Positions 8,192 through 14,909 of a DNA stretch of 22,696 nt are shown in pieces. Made by a program: the position numbers and the translations under genes. The DNA is from JAHJCW01 sp965369995. Its GTDB lineage: Bacteria; Fidelibacterota; Marinisomatia; Marinisomatales; JAHJCW01. The notes beneath the pieces are model-generated. The model worked only from the letters and a program-made list of their open reading frames with translations, ran no database searches and was not told the origin of the DNA. Each line of letters starts with the position of its first letter. The first letter of the stretch is position 1. The stretch lies in assembly GCA_965369995.1 (NCBI GenBank), contig CBDURO010000025.1, forward strand, positions 1 to 22,696. The letters are read 5' to 3'.

Positions 8192-9104
8192 ATATCAAAA
8201 GACAATCTGCGGCAAGGTATCACTTAATGGAATTGGTTTACACACTGGTATAAATAGCACTTTAAATATCAAACCGGCAAAAGAAAATAGTGGAATAATT
8301 TTTAAACGGCTTGACCTGAAAAACAATCCAACCGTTCCTGCCGATGTAGACTATGTAATCGCTACTAATCGCGGAACGGTGTTGGAACGAAACGGTATCC
8401 GTATTCATACTGTGGAACACGTGTTAGCCGCATTGAGAGGATTTGGCATTGATAATGCCATCATCGAGCTGTTAGGTCCGGAACCGCCTATTATGGACGG
8501 TAGCGCCTTACCTTTTGTGCAGGCAATTAAAAGGGTTGGGATAATTGATCAAAGTGTAATTCAAGACGTTTTTAAAGTTACAGAACTAATTCAGTTCAAA
8601 GACTCTGAGAATGATATTGAAATAAATATATTACCTGCTGATCAATTTAAAATCACTTTTTTTATGGATTATAATCTGCCAAATTTCGGATTGCAGTATA
8701 TATCTATAGAAGATGTAGAAAGTGAGTTTGTAAAAGAAATTGCACCGGCTCGAACATTTGGATTATTAAGCGAAGTTACACGGCTCAAACAGAATGGTTT
8801 GATTAAGGGTGGCGGGCTGGAAAATGCTGTAATTATAGTTGATAAAAAAGTTGATAAGAAAGAACGAAATATTTTAAGTAAATTATTTGGTTTAAATATG
8901 CAGCATGTTTTTAATAATGGAGATATATTGAATAGTGAAGCACTACGTTTTGAGAATGAACCTGTGCGACATAAAGTGTTAGATTTAGTGGGAGATATGG
9001 CGCTTTTAGGTAAACCTATGGCAGGTCATATTATTGCCACGAAAAGTGGACATAGTATAAATATTGAGTTGGTAAAAAAAATAAAACAAAAGATAAATAT
9101 ATGA
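8181..9104 (+). CDS. lpxC: LpxC, UDP-3-O-acyl-N-acetylglucosamine deacetylase
   Basis: 307 residues. A zinc hydrolase that carries out the committed step of lipid A synthesis. Zinc ligands appear as H80 (TVEHVLAA), H264 and D268 (RHKVLDLVGD), with the base E79 and catalytic H291 (KSGHS). The substrate-site motifs MDGSA (105-109), APARTFG (188-194) and GLIKGGGLENA (206-216) are intact. Residues about 222-250 form a longer loop than in E. coli LpxC, similar to what I remember of Bacteroidota enzymes. Unlike Bacteroidota, there is no FabZ fusion. The start is TTG at 8181, inside the end of lpxD (11-base overlap, different frame) with no strong ribosome binding site, so translation is probably coupled to lpxD. 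LpxC is usually the controlled step, so a weak start may be meaningful. Confidence 0.96.
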   Translation: MPNRYQKTICGKVSLNGIGLHTGINSTLNIKPAKENSGIIFKRLDLKNNPTVPADVDYVIATNRGTVLERNGIRIHTVEHVLAALRGFGIDNAIIELLGPEPPIMDGSALPFVQAIKRVGIIDQSVIQDVFKVTELIQFKDSENDIEINILPADQFKITFFMDYNLPNFGLQYISIEDVESEFVKEIAPARTFGLLSEVTRLKQNGLIKGGGLENAVIIVDKKVDKKERNILSKLFGLNMQHVFNNGDILNSEALRFENEPVRHKVLDLVGDMALLGKPMAGHIIATKSGHSINIELVKKIKQKINI

Positions 9105-9556
9105 TAAAAGAGAAGAATAAAAAAGAGTTCAACATTGAAGAAATATTAGAGATACTGCCACAACGTTACCCGTTCGTAATGATTGACCGAATCACTAATT
9201 TTGTTTCTGGTGAAAAGTGCACGGCTATTAAAAATGTTGCGGTGAACGAACCATATTTTCAAGGTCATTTCCCCGGGAAACCAATCATGCCCGGTGTTTT
9301 AATTTTAGAATCGATGGCACAGGCGGGGGCGTTTTTGGTTTTGTATAATTTGGAAGACCCATTGTCAAAAGGCATGTTCTTTTCTGCTGTCGAAAAATCA
9401 AAATTTCGTAAAACGATTGTACCAGGGGATCAAATAATATTGGAAATGAAATTACTTAAGTTTAGACTAGGAACTGTTAAAATAGGCGGTAAAGCTTACG
9501 TTGATGATCAATTAGTTGCAGAAGCCATAATTTTAGCAACTCTTGTAGATCGTTAG
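9101..9556 (+). CDS. fabZ: FabZ, 3-hydroxyacyl-ACP dehydratase
   Basis: 151 residues, a single hot-dog fold. It dehydrates 3-hydroxyacyl-ACP in fatty acid elongation and thereby competes with LpxA and LpxD for 3-hydroxyacyl-ACP. Active-site H56 lies in GHFPGKPIMPG (55-65) and E70 in LESMAQ. The N-terminal NIEEILEILPQRYPFVMID is typical. The ATG overlaps the lpxC stop in an ATGA arrangement (4 bases), indicating tight coupling. The reading frame ends in TAG at 9554-9556, and the same frame stays open without a break into lpxA. Free-standing FabZ next to free-standing LpxC distinguishes this operon from the Bacteroidota LpxC-FabZ fusion. Confidence 0.96.
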   Translation: MIKEKNKKEFNIEEILEILPQRYPFVMIDRITNFVSGEKCTAIKNVAVNEPYFQGHFPGKPIMPGVLILESMAQAGAFLVLYNLEDPLSKGMFFSAVEKSKFRKTIVPGDQIILEMKLLKFRLGTVKIGGKAYVDDQLVAEAIILATLVDR

Positions 9557-9560
9557 GGGG
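9555..9560 (+). promoter_or_regulatory. Shine-Dalgarno-like AGGGGG that places the lpxA start
   Basis: AGGGGG, one mismatch from AGGAGG, begins inside the fabZ TAG stop. It lies 5 bases before ATT at 9566, normal spacing for initiation. No ATG, GTG or TTG in the lpxA frame lies between the fabZ stop and 9755. This site is the main reason for choosing ATT at 9566 as the lpxA start. Confidence 0.55.
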
Positions 9561-9565
9561 TACTT

Positions 9566-10339
9566 ATTTCTATCAACATTCACCCGACAACCATTATTGG
9601 CGAAAATGTTACAATTGGTAAAAATGTAACTATTGGACCATATACCGTTATTGATGATGAAGTTATTATTGGTGACGGTACAAGCATCGGTAATCACAAC
9701 ACAATAAAAAAGTATACGGCGATCGGTAAGAATTGCCAAATATTCCATAATTGTGTGATAGGCGAATTACCACAAGACATGAAATTCGATGGCGACAATA
9801 CTACGGTGAAAATCGGTGATGAAACCGTAATCCGTGAATTTGTCACAATTCATCGCGGTACTAAAGCGCGAGGGGAAACAACAATTGGTAAAAATGTAGT
9901 ATTGATGGCTTATTCACATGTCGCACACGACTGCGTTTTAGGAAATAACGTAACAATGATAAACCTCGTTACATTAGGAGGACATGTGGAAATCGATGAC
10001 TGGGCAATGCTTTCCGGTGGTGTTATGGTGCATCAGTTTGTAAAGATCGGAGCGCATGCCTTTATTGGTGGATTATTCAGGGTTTCGCAAGATGTACCTC
10101 CGTTTGTGATGGCTGTTGGTGAGCCATTAAAATATAGTGGAATCAATAGTGTAGGTTTACGGCGAAGAGGTTTTTCATCGAAAGACAGAATCAATATTAA
10201 ACATGCCTACCGACTTTATTTTAGATCAGGATTAAATCCATCTGAAGCTCTGAAGAAAATTAAATCTAAGTTTCATAACGATAAAAATATTCTAAGCATA
10301 GTAAATTTTATCGAAAATAGTAAACGCGGAATTATTTAA
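9566..10339 (+). CDS. lpxA: LpxA, UDP-N-acetylglucosamine acyltransferase, apparent ATT start
   Basis: LpxA transfers a 3-hydroxyacyl chain from ACP to UDP-GlcNAc, the first lipid A step, as a cytosolic trimer. From ATT at 9566 the product is 257 residues (E. coli 262) and begins SINIHPTTIIGENVTIG, a textbook LpxA N-terminus (xIHPTAIIG). Hexapeptide repeats run to about residue 190, followed by a helical C-terminus. Catalytic histidine is H121 in SHVAHDC (E. coli H125), and GGHVEIDDWA and VHQFVKIG are present. The first conventional start in frame, GTG at 9755, would remove 63 residues including the first beta-helix coils, so I reject it. ATT is a rare but known start codon (E. coli infC). 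Alternatives are TAG read-through from fabZ or a sequence error. lpxB does not follow. Confidence 0.9.
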   Translation: MSINIHPTTIIGENVTIGKNVTIGPYTVIDDEVIIGDGTSIGNHNTIKKYTAIGKNCQIFHNCVIGELPQDMKFDGDNTTVKIGDETVIREFVTIHRGTKARGETTIGKNVVLMAYSHVAHDCVLGNNVTMINLVTLGGHVEIDDWAMLSGGVMVHQFVKIGAHAFIGGLFRVSQDVPPFVMAVGEPLKYSGINSVGLRRRGFSSKDRINIKHAYRLYFRSGLNPSEALKKIKSKFHNDKNILSIVNFIENSKRGII

Positions 10340-10358
10340 TTCCAATAATTTCTATATT

Positions 10359-11078
10359 ATGAAAACTATTCCTATTATTTTAATTTTAATAATATCTTTT
10401 ACTGTACCGCTAAGTGCACAATGGACATCCTTCGAATTAGATAATATAAAATCTGAGAAATTCCAACAACAAGTAGAACCATTTTTAAAAACAATATCTT
10501 TATCTACTAATAGACATTTTTTTAGCCCGATTACTATTAATAAACGAATCAATATCGGCATTTCTTACTCTCACGGAATAAATATTACAGGAGAAAAATA
10601 TTCAACAGATCTCATCGGCGGATATTCAAATTTAGCAGGTACTTTAGTTGTTACTCAAAATTTATCACTTAAGGGCAACATGAGCATATTTAAATCTGAG
10701 GGTGCTATTGTACAATCTTTTGCTTATGGATTTGGATTGAATCTCACAAATAAAGAAAAAAACAATTGGCGGTTTTCAGTATTATTTTCAAGATTACAAG
10801 GACCGGATGATTTAAAAAATCGTTCCATAGATGCGGCGATTATCAATGAATTTGAAATTGGTACTATTCCGATATTTGCCGGATTGGGACTTAATACATA
10901 TAATACAAAGATATTAATTGAAGATTTAGATTCTATCCCCAAATCGATCAAAGGAAACGCTAATCATTTATTATTGGGGATACAGTTGATTAAAGGAAGA
11001 CTAACTATTATACCGGTCTTGCAGGTAAATTCTGATGTGGTAATTCTAAGCATCGAAATATCAGGGGTTTTTAAGTAA
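10359..11078 (+). CDS. Unknown exported beta-rich protein, probably outer-membrane
   Basis: 239 residues. A clear signal peptide (MKTIPIILILIISFTVPLSA, cleavage before QWTSF) is followed by alternating hydrophobic and polar stretches ending in aromatic or glycine turns (for example INIGISYSHGINITG, FAYGFGLNLTN, NWRFSVLFSRLQG, IPIFAGLGLNTYN). This suggests a small beta-barrel of about 8-10 strands or a periplasmic beta-protein. It ends IEISGVFK, not in the usual C-terminal Phe. I recognise no family. Its place between lpxA and dxr, sharing one base with dxr (TAATG), shows it is part of the envelope operon. Cysteine is absent, so it is not a lipoprotein. Function unknown. Confidence 0.75.
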   Translation: MKTIPIILILIISFTVPLSAQWTSFELDNIKSEKFQQQVEPFLKTISLSTNRHFFSPITINKRINIGISYSHGINITGEKYSTDLIGGYSNLAGTLVVTQNLSLKGNMSIFKSEGAIVQSFAYGFGLNLTNKEKNNWRFSVLFSRLQGPDDLKNRSIDAAIINEFEIGTIPIFAGLGLNTYNTKILIEDLDSIPKSIKGNANHLLLGIQLIKGRLTIIPVLQVNSDVVILSIEISGVFK

Positions 11079-12226
11079 TGGCACGCAAATTATCATTACT
11101 TGGTTCTACAGGTTCCATTGGGCAAAATGCCCTTAAGGTCGTAGATAATTTAAAGGATGATTTTCAGGTTACATATCTTACTGCTAATACAAATCATGAG
11201 TTGTTGGTTGAACAAGCTTTAAAGTATAAACCGCAGGCAGTAAATATAATTAATTCATCCTCCGGTAAGATTGTTGAGGATAAATTAAAAAATGAAGATA
11301 TGGAAGTTTTAATTGGACGCGCTGGATTATTAGAACTTGCAAGGCGAAATGATATAGATTTAGTATTGAATGCACTTGTTGGTACAGCAGGAATGGAGCC
11401 AACACTAATGGCTTTGGAATCAGGTGTTGATGTTGCTCTTAGCAATAAAGAAAGTTTAGTTATGGCGGGAAGTCTTGTTAAACAAATTCAAGAAAAAAGT
11501 GGAGTGAAAATCTATCCGGTAGATAGTGAGCATTCGGCTATTTGGCAATGTTTGCGAGGTGAAAAAACCGAAGATATCAATAAAATATTATTAACTGGCA
11601 GCGGCGGACCTTTCCGCACACGTGATATTGATACATTTGCAGACATTACACCCCAAGAAGCACTAAAGCACCCTAATTGGGATATGGGGAATAAAATAAC
11701 AATTGATTCAGCCACGATGATGAACAAGGGTCTTGAAATTATCGAAACATATTGGCTGTTTGATATTCCTGCTGACGACATTGAGGTTGTTATTCATCCG
11801 CAATCAATTATCCACTCTATGATTGAGATGAAAGATGGCTCGGTAAAGGCTCAGCTCGGTGTCCCCGATATGAAAGTTCCGATACAGTATGCTTTAACAT
11901 ATCCCCGTCATATTGAAACCGATTGGGAGAGATTAGATTTTGTTAAACTAAAAGAACTGACATTTGAAGCACCTAACTTTAATAGATTTCCTTGTATTGA
12001 ATTAGCCTTCGAAAGTCTGCGTCAATTAGGTACGACTCCAGCGGTATTAAACGTAGCAAATGAATTTGCAGTATATCGCTTTTTAAAAAGCGATATACTA
12101 TTCACAGATATCCCTAAAATCGTTAGTGGTGCTTGTGAAAAACATGATTGGATTGAAAATCCTAACTTGGAGGATCTGCAAAATTTGATTATTTGGGCAA
12201 AAGATTTTGTAAAATCATATAATTAA
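11078..12226 (+). CDS. dxr: Dxr, 1-deoxy-D-xylulose 5-phosphate reductoisomerase
   Basis: 382 residues, near the usual 380-400. It converts DXP to 2-C-methyl-D-erythritol 4-phosphate with NADPH, the committed step of the MEP isoprenoid pathway, in the cytosol. The NADPH-binding loop is LLGSTGSIGQNAL (7-19). Metal ligands D149 and E151 lie in PVDSEHSA and E220 in MNKGLE. LSNKESLVMAG (121-131), GSGGPFR (174-180), HPNWDMGNKITIDSATMMNK and HPQSIIHSM are all present. The ATG overlaps the preceding stop by one base (TAATG), which implies translational coupling. It precedes rseP by 26 bases, an adjacency seen in many bacteria. Secure call. Confidence 0.97.
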   Translation: MARKLSLLGSTGSIGQNALKVVDNLKDDFQVTYLTANTNHELLVEQALKYKPQAVNIINSSSGKIVEDKLKNEDMEVLIGRAGLLELARRNDIDLVLNALVGTAGMEPTLMALESGVDVALSNKESLVMAGSLVKQIQEKSGVKIYPVDSEHSAIWQCLRGEKTEDINKILLTGSGGPFRTRDIDTFADITPQEALKHPNWDMGNKITIDSATMMNKGLEIIETYWLFDIPADDIEVVIHPQSIIHSMIEMKDGSVKAQLGVPDMKVPIQYALTYPRHIETDWERLDFVKLKELTFEAPNFNRFPCIELAFESLRQLGTTPAVLNVANEFAVYRFLKSDILFTDIPKIVSGACEKHDWIENPNLEDLQNLIIWAKDFVKSYN

Positions 12227-12252
12227 TGGAACTATTTTAGGATAATACATTG

Positions 12253-13431
12253 ATGATGGCATTATTAGCATTTATAATTATAATCGGACCAATCGTGTTT
12301 ATACATGAACTTGGTCATTATTTAGCAGCACGGTCAGTGGGCGTACGAGTAGAGAAGTTTTCGATAGGATTTCCACCAAGAATAATAACTATGACATCGG
12401 TTCCCGATGGATGGGATTTTAAGCTGTTCTTTTATCGTAAAGATGATGAAGGTAATAGAGTATGGGCACCGATTTTTGAAAAGCATATCTCAAGACCGGG
12501 ACGAAAAGGTAGTTTAACTGAATACTGTTTTTCGTTGGTTCCGTTAGGCGGATACGTTAAAATGGCGGGATTAATTGATGAAAGTCTTGATAGTGAAATT
12601 GAACACAAACCTTATGAATTGATGAGTAAACCGCGTTTAGCCCAAGCGTGGGTGATGAGCGCCGGTGTTATCATGAATGTAATACTGGCGTTAGCAATCT
12701 ATACGGGTATTGCGTACAATCAGGGTAATCCGATAATAAGTGATGAGCCGGTTATTGCACAAATATTGGAAGGACAACCTGCCCAAGCAGCCGGCATGCA
12801 AGTAGGTGATAGAATTGTAAAAATTAATGGTGAACCAATCGAAACATGGCGAGAGCTGACGGAAATTATTCATTCTATTCCAAATACCCCGATCAATTTG
12901 CATTTTGAACGTGATGGTATAATCATTGAAAAAGATTTAGTAACCTCTTTTCAACCGGCGCTAATAGACGGAAAAATTGATACTTTAGGAGTAATTGGTA
13001 TTGCTGCAGAGGCTACTTATGAACCAATTAATATTTTTCAAGCTATTGAGGGTGGGTGGCAAGCAACCAAAGGTGTTTTTGGGTTAATCGGTATAACATT
13101 AAAGATGTTAGTAACTGGTGCCGCTACTATGAAGGACATTGGTGGTCCTATATTTATTGCTCAAATGGCAGGAGAAACTGCTAGAGCAGGAATTGGTCCA
13201 CTCTTATTTTTAATGGCAATGATTAGTATTAATCTTGCTGTCATTAATATTTTACCAATACCGGGCTTAGATGGCGGACATCTATTGGTAATCGGCATTG
13301 AATCAATAATTAGAAGACCGCTAAGCTTGAAAGCAAAAATTGCGATTCAAAAAGTTGGTATGGCGTTTTTATTAATTTTAATGATTACAGTTATAGTAAA
13401 TGATATAAGTAGATTATTTACCGGTGGATAA
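12253..13431 (+). CDS. rseP: RseP-type site-2 zinc metalloprotease
   Basis: 392 residues from ATG at 12253. TTG at 12250 and ATG at 12256 are also possible; AGGA at 12239-12242 fits 12253 or 12250. It is an intramembrane protease that cleaves anti-sigma factors and leftover signal peptides. Zinc-site HELGH is at residues 18-22 in the first helix, LDGGH at about 339-343 in a late helix, and one PDZ domain at about 165-255 (GQPAQAAGMQVGDRIVKING). A hydrophilic insertion of about 40 residues (about 45-87, VPDGW to SRPGRKGS) separates the HExxH helix from PLGGYVKM, which is longer than in E. coli. Last gene of the operon, ending at a convergent, repeat-rich gap. No rseA or sigma factor gene is in the window, so the substrate is unknown. 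Confidence 0.95.
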   Translation: MMALLAFIIIIGPIVFIHELGHYLAARSVGVRVEKFSIGFPPRIITMTSVPDGWDFKLFFYRKDDEGNRVWAPIFEKHISRPGRKGSLTEYCFSLVPLGGYVKMAGLIDESLDSEIEHKPYELMSKPRLAQAWVMSAGVIMNVILALAIYTGIAYNQGNPIISDEPVIAQILEGQPAQAAGMQVGDRIVKINGEPIETWRELTEIIHSIPNTPINLHFERDGIIIEKDLVTSFQPALIDGKIDTLGVIGIAAEATYEPINIFQAIEGGWQATKGVFGLIGITLKMLVTGAATMKDIGGPIFIAQMAGETARAGIGPLLFLMAMISINLAVINILPIPGLDGGHLLVIGIESIIRRPLSLKAKIAIQKVGMAFLLILMITVIVNDISRLFTGG

Positions 13432-13456
13432 AGATAATAGTTATTTGCTCTTACTA

Positions 13457-13492
13457 CCTGCCGTAGTTTGTTGGAAGTTAGGCGTAGGCAGG
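13457..13492. repeat. Short REP-like hairpin, CCTGCC/GGCAGG
   Basis: CCTGCC at 13457-13462 and GGCAGG at 13487-13492 can pair around a 24-base interior. The inner edges GTAG and CGTA are nearly complementary to an extended arm. It is GC-rich in an AT-rich setting and sits 26 bases after the rseP stop, where a bidirectional 3'-end hairpin would be expected. It resembles REP-type intergenic elements, but family membership cannot be tested here. Confidence 0.5.
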
Positions 13493-13534
13493 GTCATTAA
13501 TCGTCATTCGCTGTGCTGTCATTAAGTAGTCATT
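13493..13534. repeat. Four irregular GTCATT units
   Basis: GTCATT occurs at 13493, 13503, 13518 and 13529 with short variable spacers. It lies in the convergent gap between rseP and the DUF3108 gene, and no gene is seen here. It may be the decayed edge of a dispersed repeat. Confidence 0.5.
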
Positions 13535-13621
13535 AGTTAGTTTACCACGTGAAACGTAATTCATGATTTTTTTCTGACCTCTGATTCCTGATCCCTAACC
13601 ACGCTCAACTTCGCCACCTCT

Positions 13622-14332
13622 CTACAACTCTACCGTTTTTAATTGTAATAGCATGGAGCCATATTTTAACTTAATTTGAATTTGCACCGGTAAACGCAGT
13701 TCGTCGTCACTGAACCAAATTTTCATATCGCCTTCATTTTTTAATAGGGTTTTTCCCGCTCTAAATGGTTTAACGATGATGCATGAAAATTTTCCTGCCA
13801 GGGTTTCAATAGTTTCCGTGCCATCCACTTTTACTTGAAAATCAGTCAATTTTTTGTTATCAAAAGTTGTAAAATCTAAAATTTGTCCAATCTCTAAAGG
13901 AATAGTACGGAAATAATAAAGAAGAGAATAAGGGTCGCGAACGACGCCATTAATTTTAATCGTGTCATTGTTTGTGATTGCGATCGAGTTATTATAATCA
14001 ATTAAAGTGTAATAGTTCTTATGGTAATTACCTTCATTTATTTCCTTGTTGATTTTTAATGTGGTTAAGTTTGCTGTGTTTAACCAAATATCAATTTTAT
14101 CTCGTACACGAAAAATCATGTCAGCAAATTTGCGTGTATTTGCTTGGAACTTTACATGATAAGATGGAATTCCAGCTATAGTGTCAATTGATTCTACAGA
14201 TAAATATCCGCGCCCCATTTTAATAATATTGAATTGTAATGTATAAGTTAGGCGTTCCCCAACTTTAAAAGGTAAATTTTGGCTGTAATTAAATGAAATC
14301 AGTAGAGTAAGTATTATCAAGATGCGTTGCAT
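13622..14332 (-). CDS. DUF3108-like exported protein
   Basis: 236 residues from ATG at 14332-14330. The frame stays open 27 codons further upstream, but that stretch is the end of tsaC in another frame. The internal ATG gives a normal signal peptide (MQRILIILTLLISFNYS, mature from about QNLPF) one base after the tsaC stop, so I choose it. The mature protein starts FKVGERLTYTLQFNIIKMGRGYL, a good match to the DUF3108 opening (GExLxYxVxWxxxxxGxa), followed by alternating beta strands and a C-terminal WFSDDELRLPVQIQIK segment, also typical. The family is periplasmic or outer-membrane associated with no settled function. Last gene of a three-gene minus-strand operon (acyltransferase, tsaC, this gene). 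Confidence 0.85.
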   Translation of the reverse strand: MQRILIILTLLISFNYSQNLPFKVGERLTYTLQFNIIKMGRGYLSVESIDTIAGIPSYHVKFQANTRKFADMIFRVRDKIDIWLNTANLTTLKINKEINEGNYHKNYYTLIDYNNSIAITNNDTIKINGVVRDPYSLLYYFRTIPLEIGQILDFTTFDNKKLTDFQVKVDGTETIETLAGKFSCIIVKPFRAGKTLLKNEGDMKIWFSDDELRLPVQIQIKLKYGSMLLQLKTVEL

Positions 14333-14333
14333 A

Positions 14334-14909
14334 TTATTTCCGTAATATAGTGATATTATTATCTTTAAGCTGATAAATTGTTGAACCTTTAGATTCCGGT
14401 AATGTTCCGGCATCTATTAATAGATTGACTTCGGAACTGAACAGAGATGCAATTTGAACAGGGTCATTCATTGGTTGTTCACCTGTGCGGTTGACACTTG
14501 TGGAAATTATTGGTTTGCCAAATTGGAATGACAGCTCATTACAGAAATTATTATCAGGTATACGGATTCCGAGAGTGTTATCTTTGCCTAATATTTTAGT
14601 GCTTACAATGTCATCCTTTACCGGAATAATTAAAGTTTGTGTTCCACCAAGATATGGTTTAACTATTTCTATTTGTTCACTGGTGATATCCATCCACCGT
14701 ATAGCCCATTGAGTATTAGCTGCCATCACGCTCAGTGCCCCTGAGCGTCCTTTAATACGATTTATTTTATCAACTGCCTTATCGTTAGTTGCATCTGCTC
14801 CAAAGCCGTATAATGTGTCTGTGGGATAAATAATTACACCCCCTTTCCCTAAAATATTTATGGCATATTTGACCACTTTCGGATGATCAATGTTTATACG
14901 TTTAATCAT
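14334..14909 (-). CDS. tsaC: TsaC/Sua5-family L-threonylcarbamoyladenylate synthase
   Basis: 191 residues from ATG at 14909-14907. A longer frame from 15023 is open, but that extension lies inside the acyltransferase gene and is not TsaC-like. The enzyme makes threonylcarbamoyl-AMP from threonine, bicarbonate and ATP, for the t6A37 modification of ANN-decoding tRNAs, in the cytosol. Signatures are PTDTLYGFGADAT near residues 24-36, the KGR segment near 51-53 and STSVNRTGEQP near 140-150, matching the KxR...SxN active-site set of the YrdC fold. The length fits the short TsaC form without the Sua5 C-terminal domain. The start overlaps the acyltransferase stop by 8 bases, so translation is probably coupled. 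Confidence 0.93.
   Translation of the reverse strand: MIKRINIDHPKVVKYAINILGKGGVIIYPTDTLYGFGADATNDKAVDKINRIKGRSGALSVMAANTQWAIRWMDITSEQIEIVKPYLGGTQTLIIPVKDDIVSTKILGKDNTLGIRIPDNNFCNELSFQFGKPIISTSVNRTGEQPMNDPVQIASLFSSEVNLLIDAGTLPESKGSTIYQLKDNNITILRK

Noticed and set aside
9755..10339. lpxA starting at GTG 9755
   Set aside because: It would delete the first beta-helix coils, including the conserved IHPT segment that is plainly encoded upstream in the same frame.
9101..10339. A genuine FabZ-LpxA fusion protein
   Set aside because: A TAG stop separates the two, both halves have normal full-length domains, and a Shine-Dalgarno-like site precedes lpxA; read-through remains possible but is not the simplest reading.
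14333..14413. Longer N-terminus for the DUF3108 protein, starting at 14413
   Set aside because: The extra 27 codons overlap the end of tsaC and bury the signal peptide; ATG 14332 gives a proper secretion signal.
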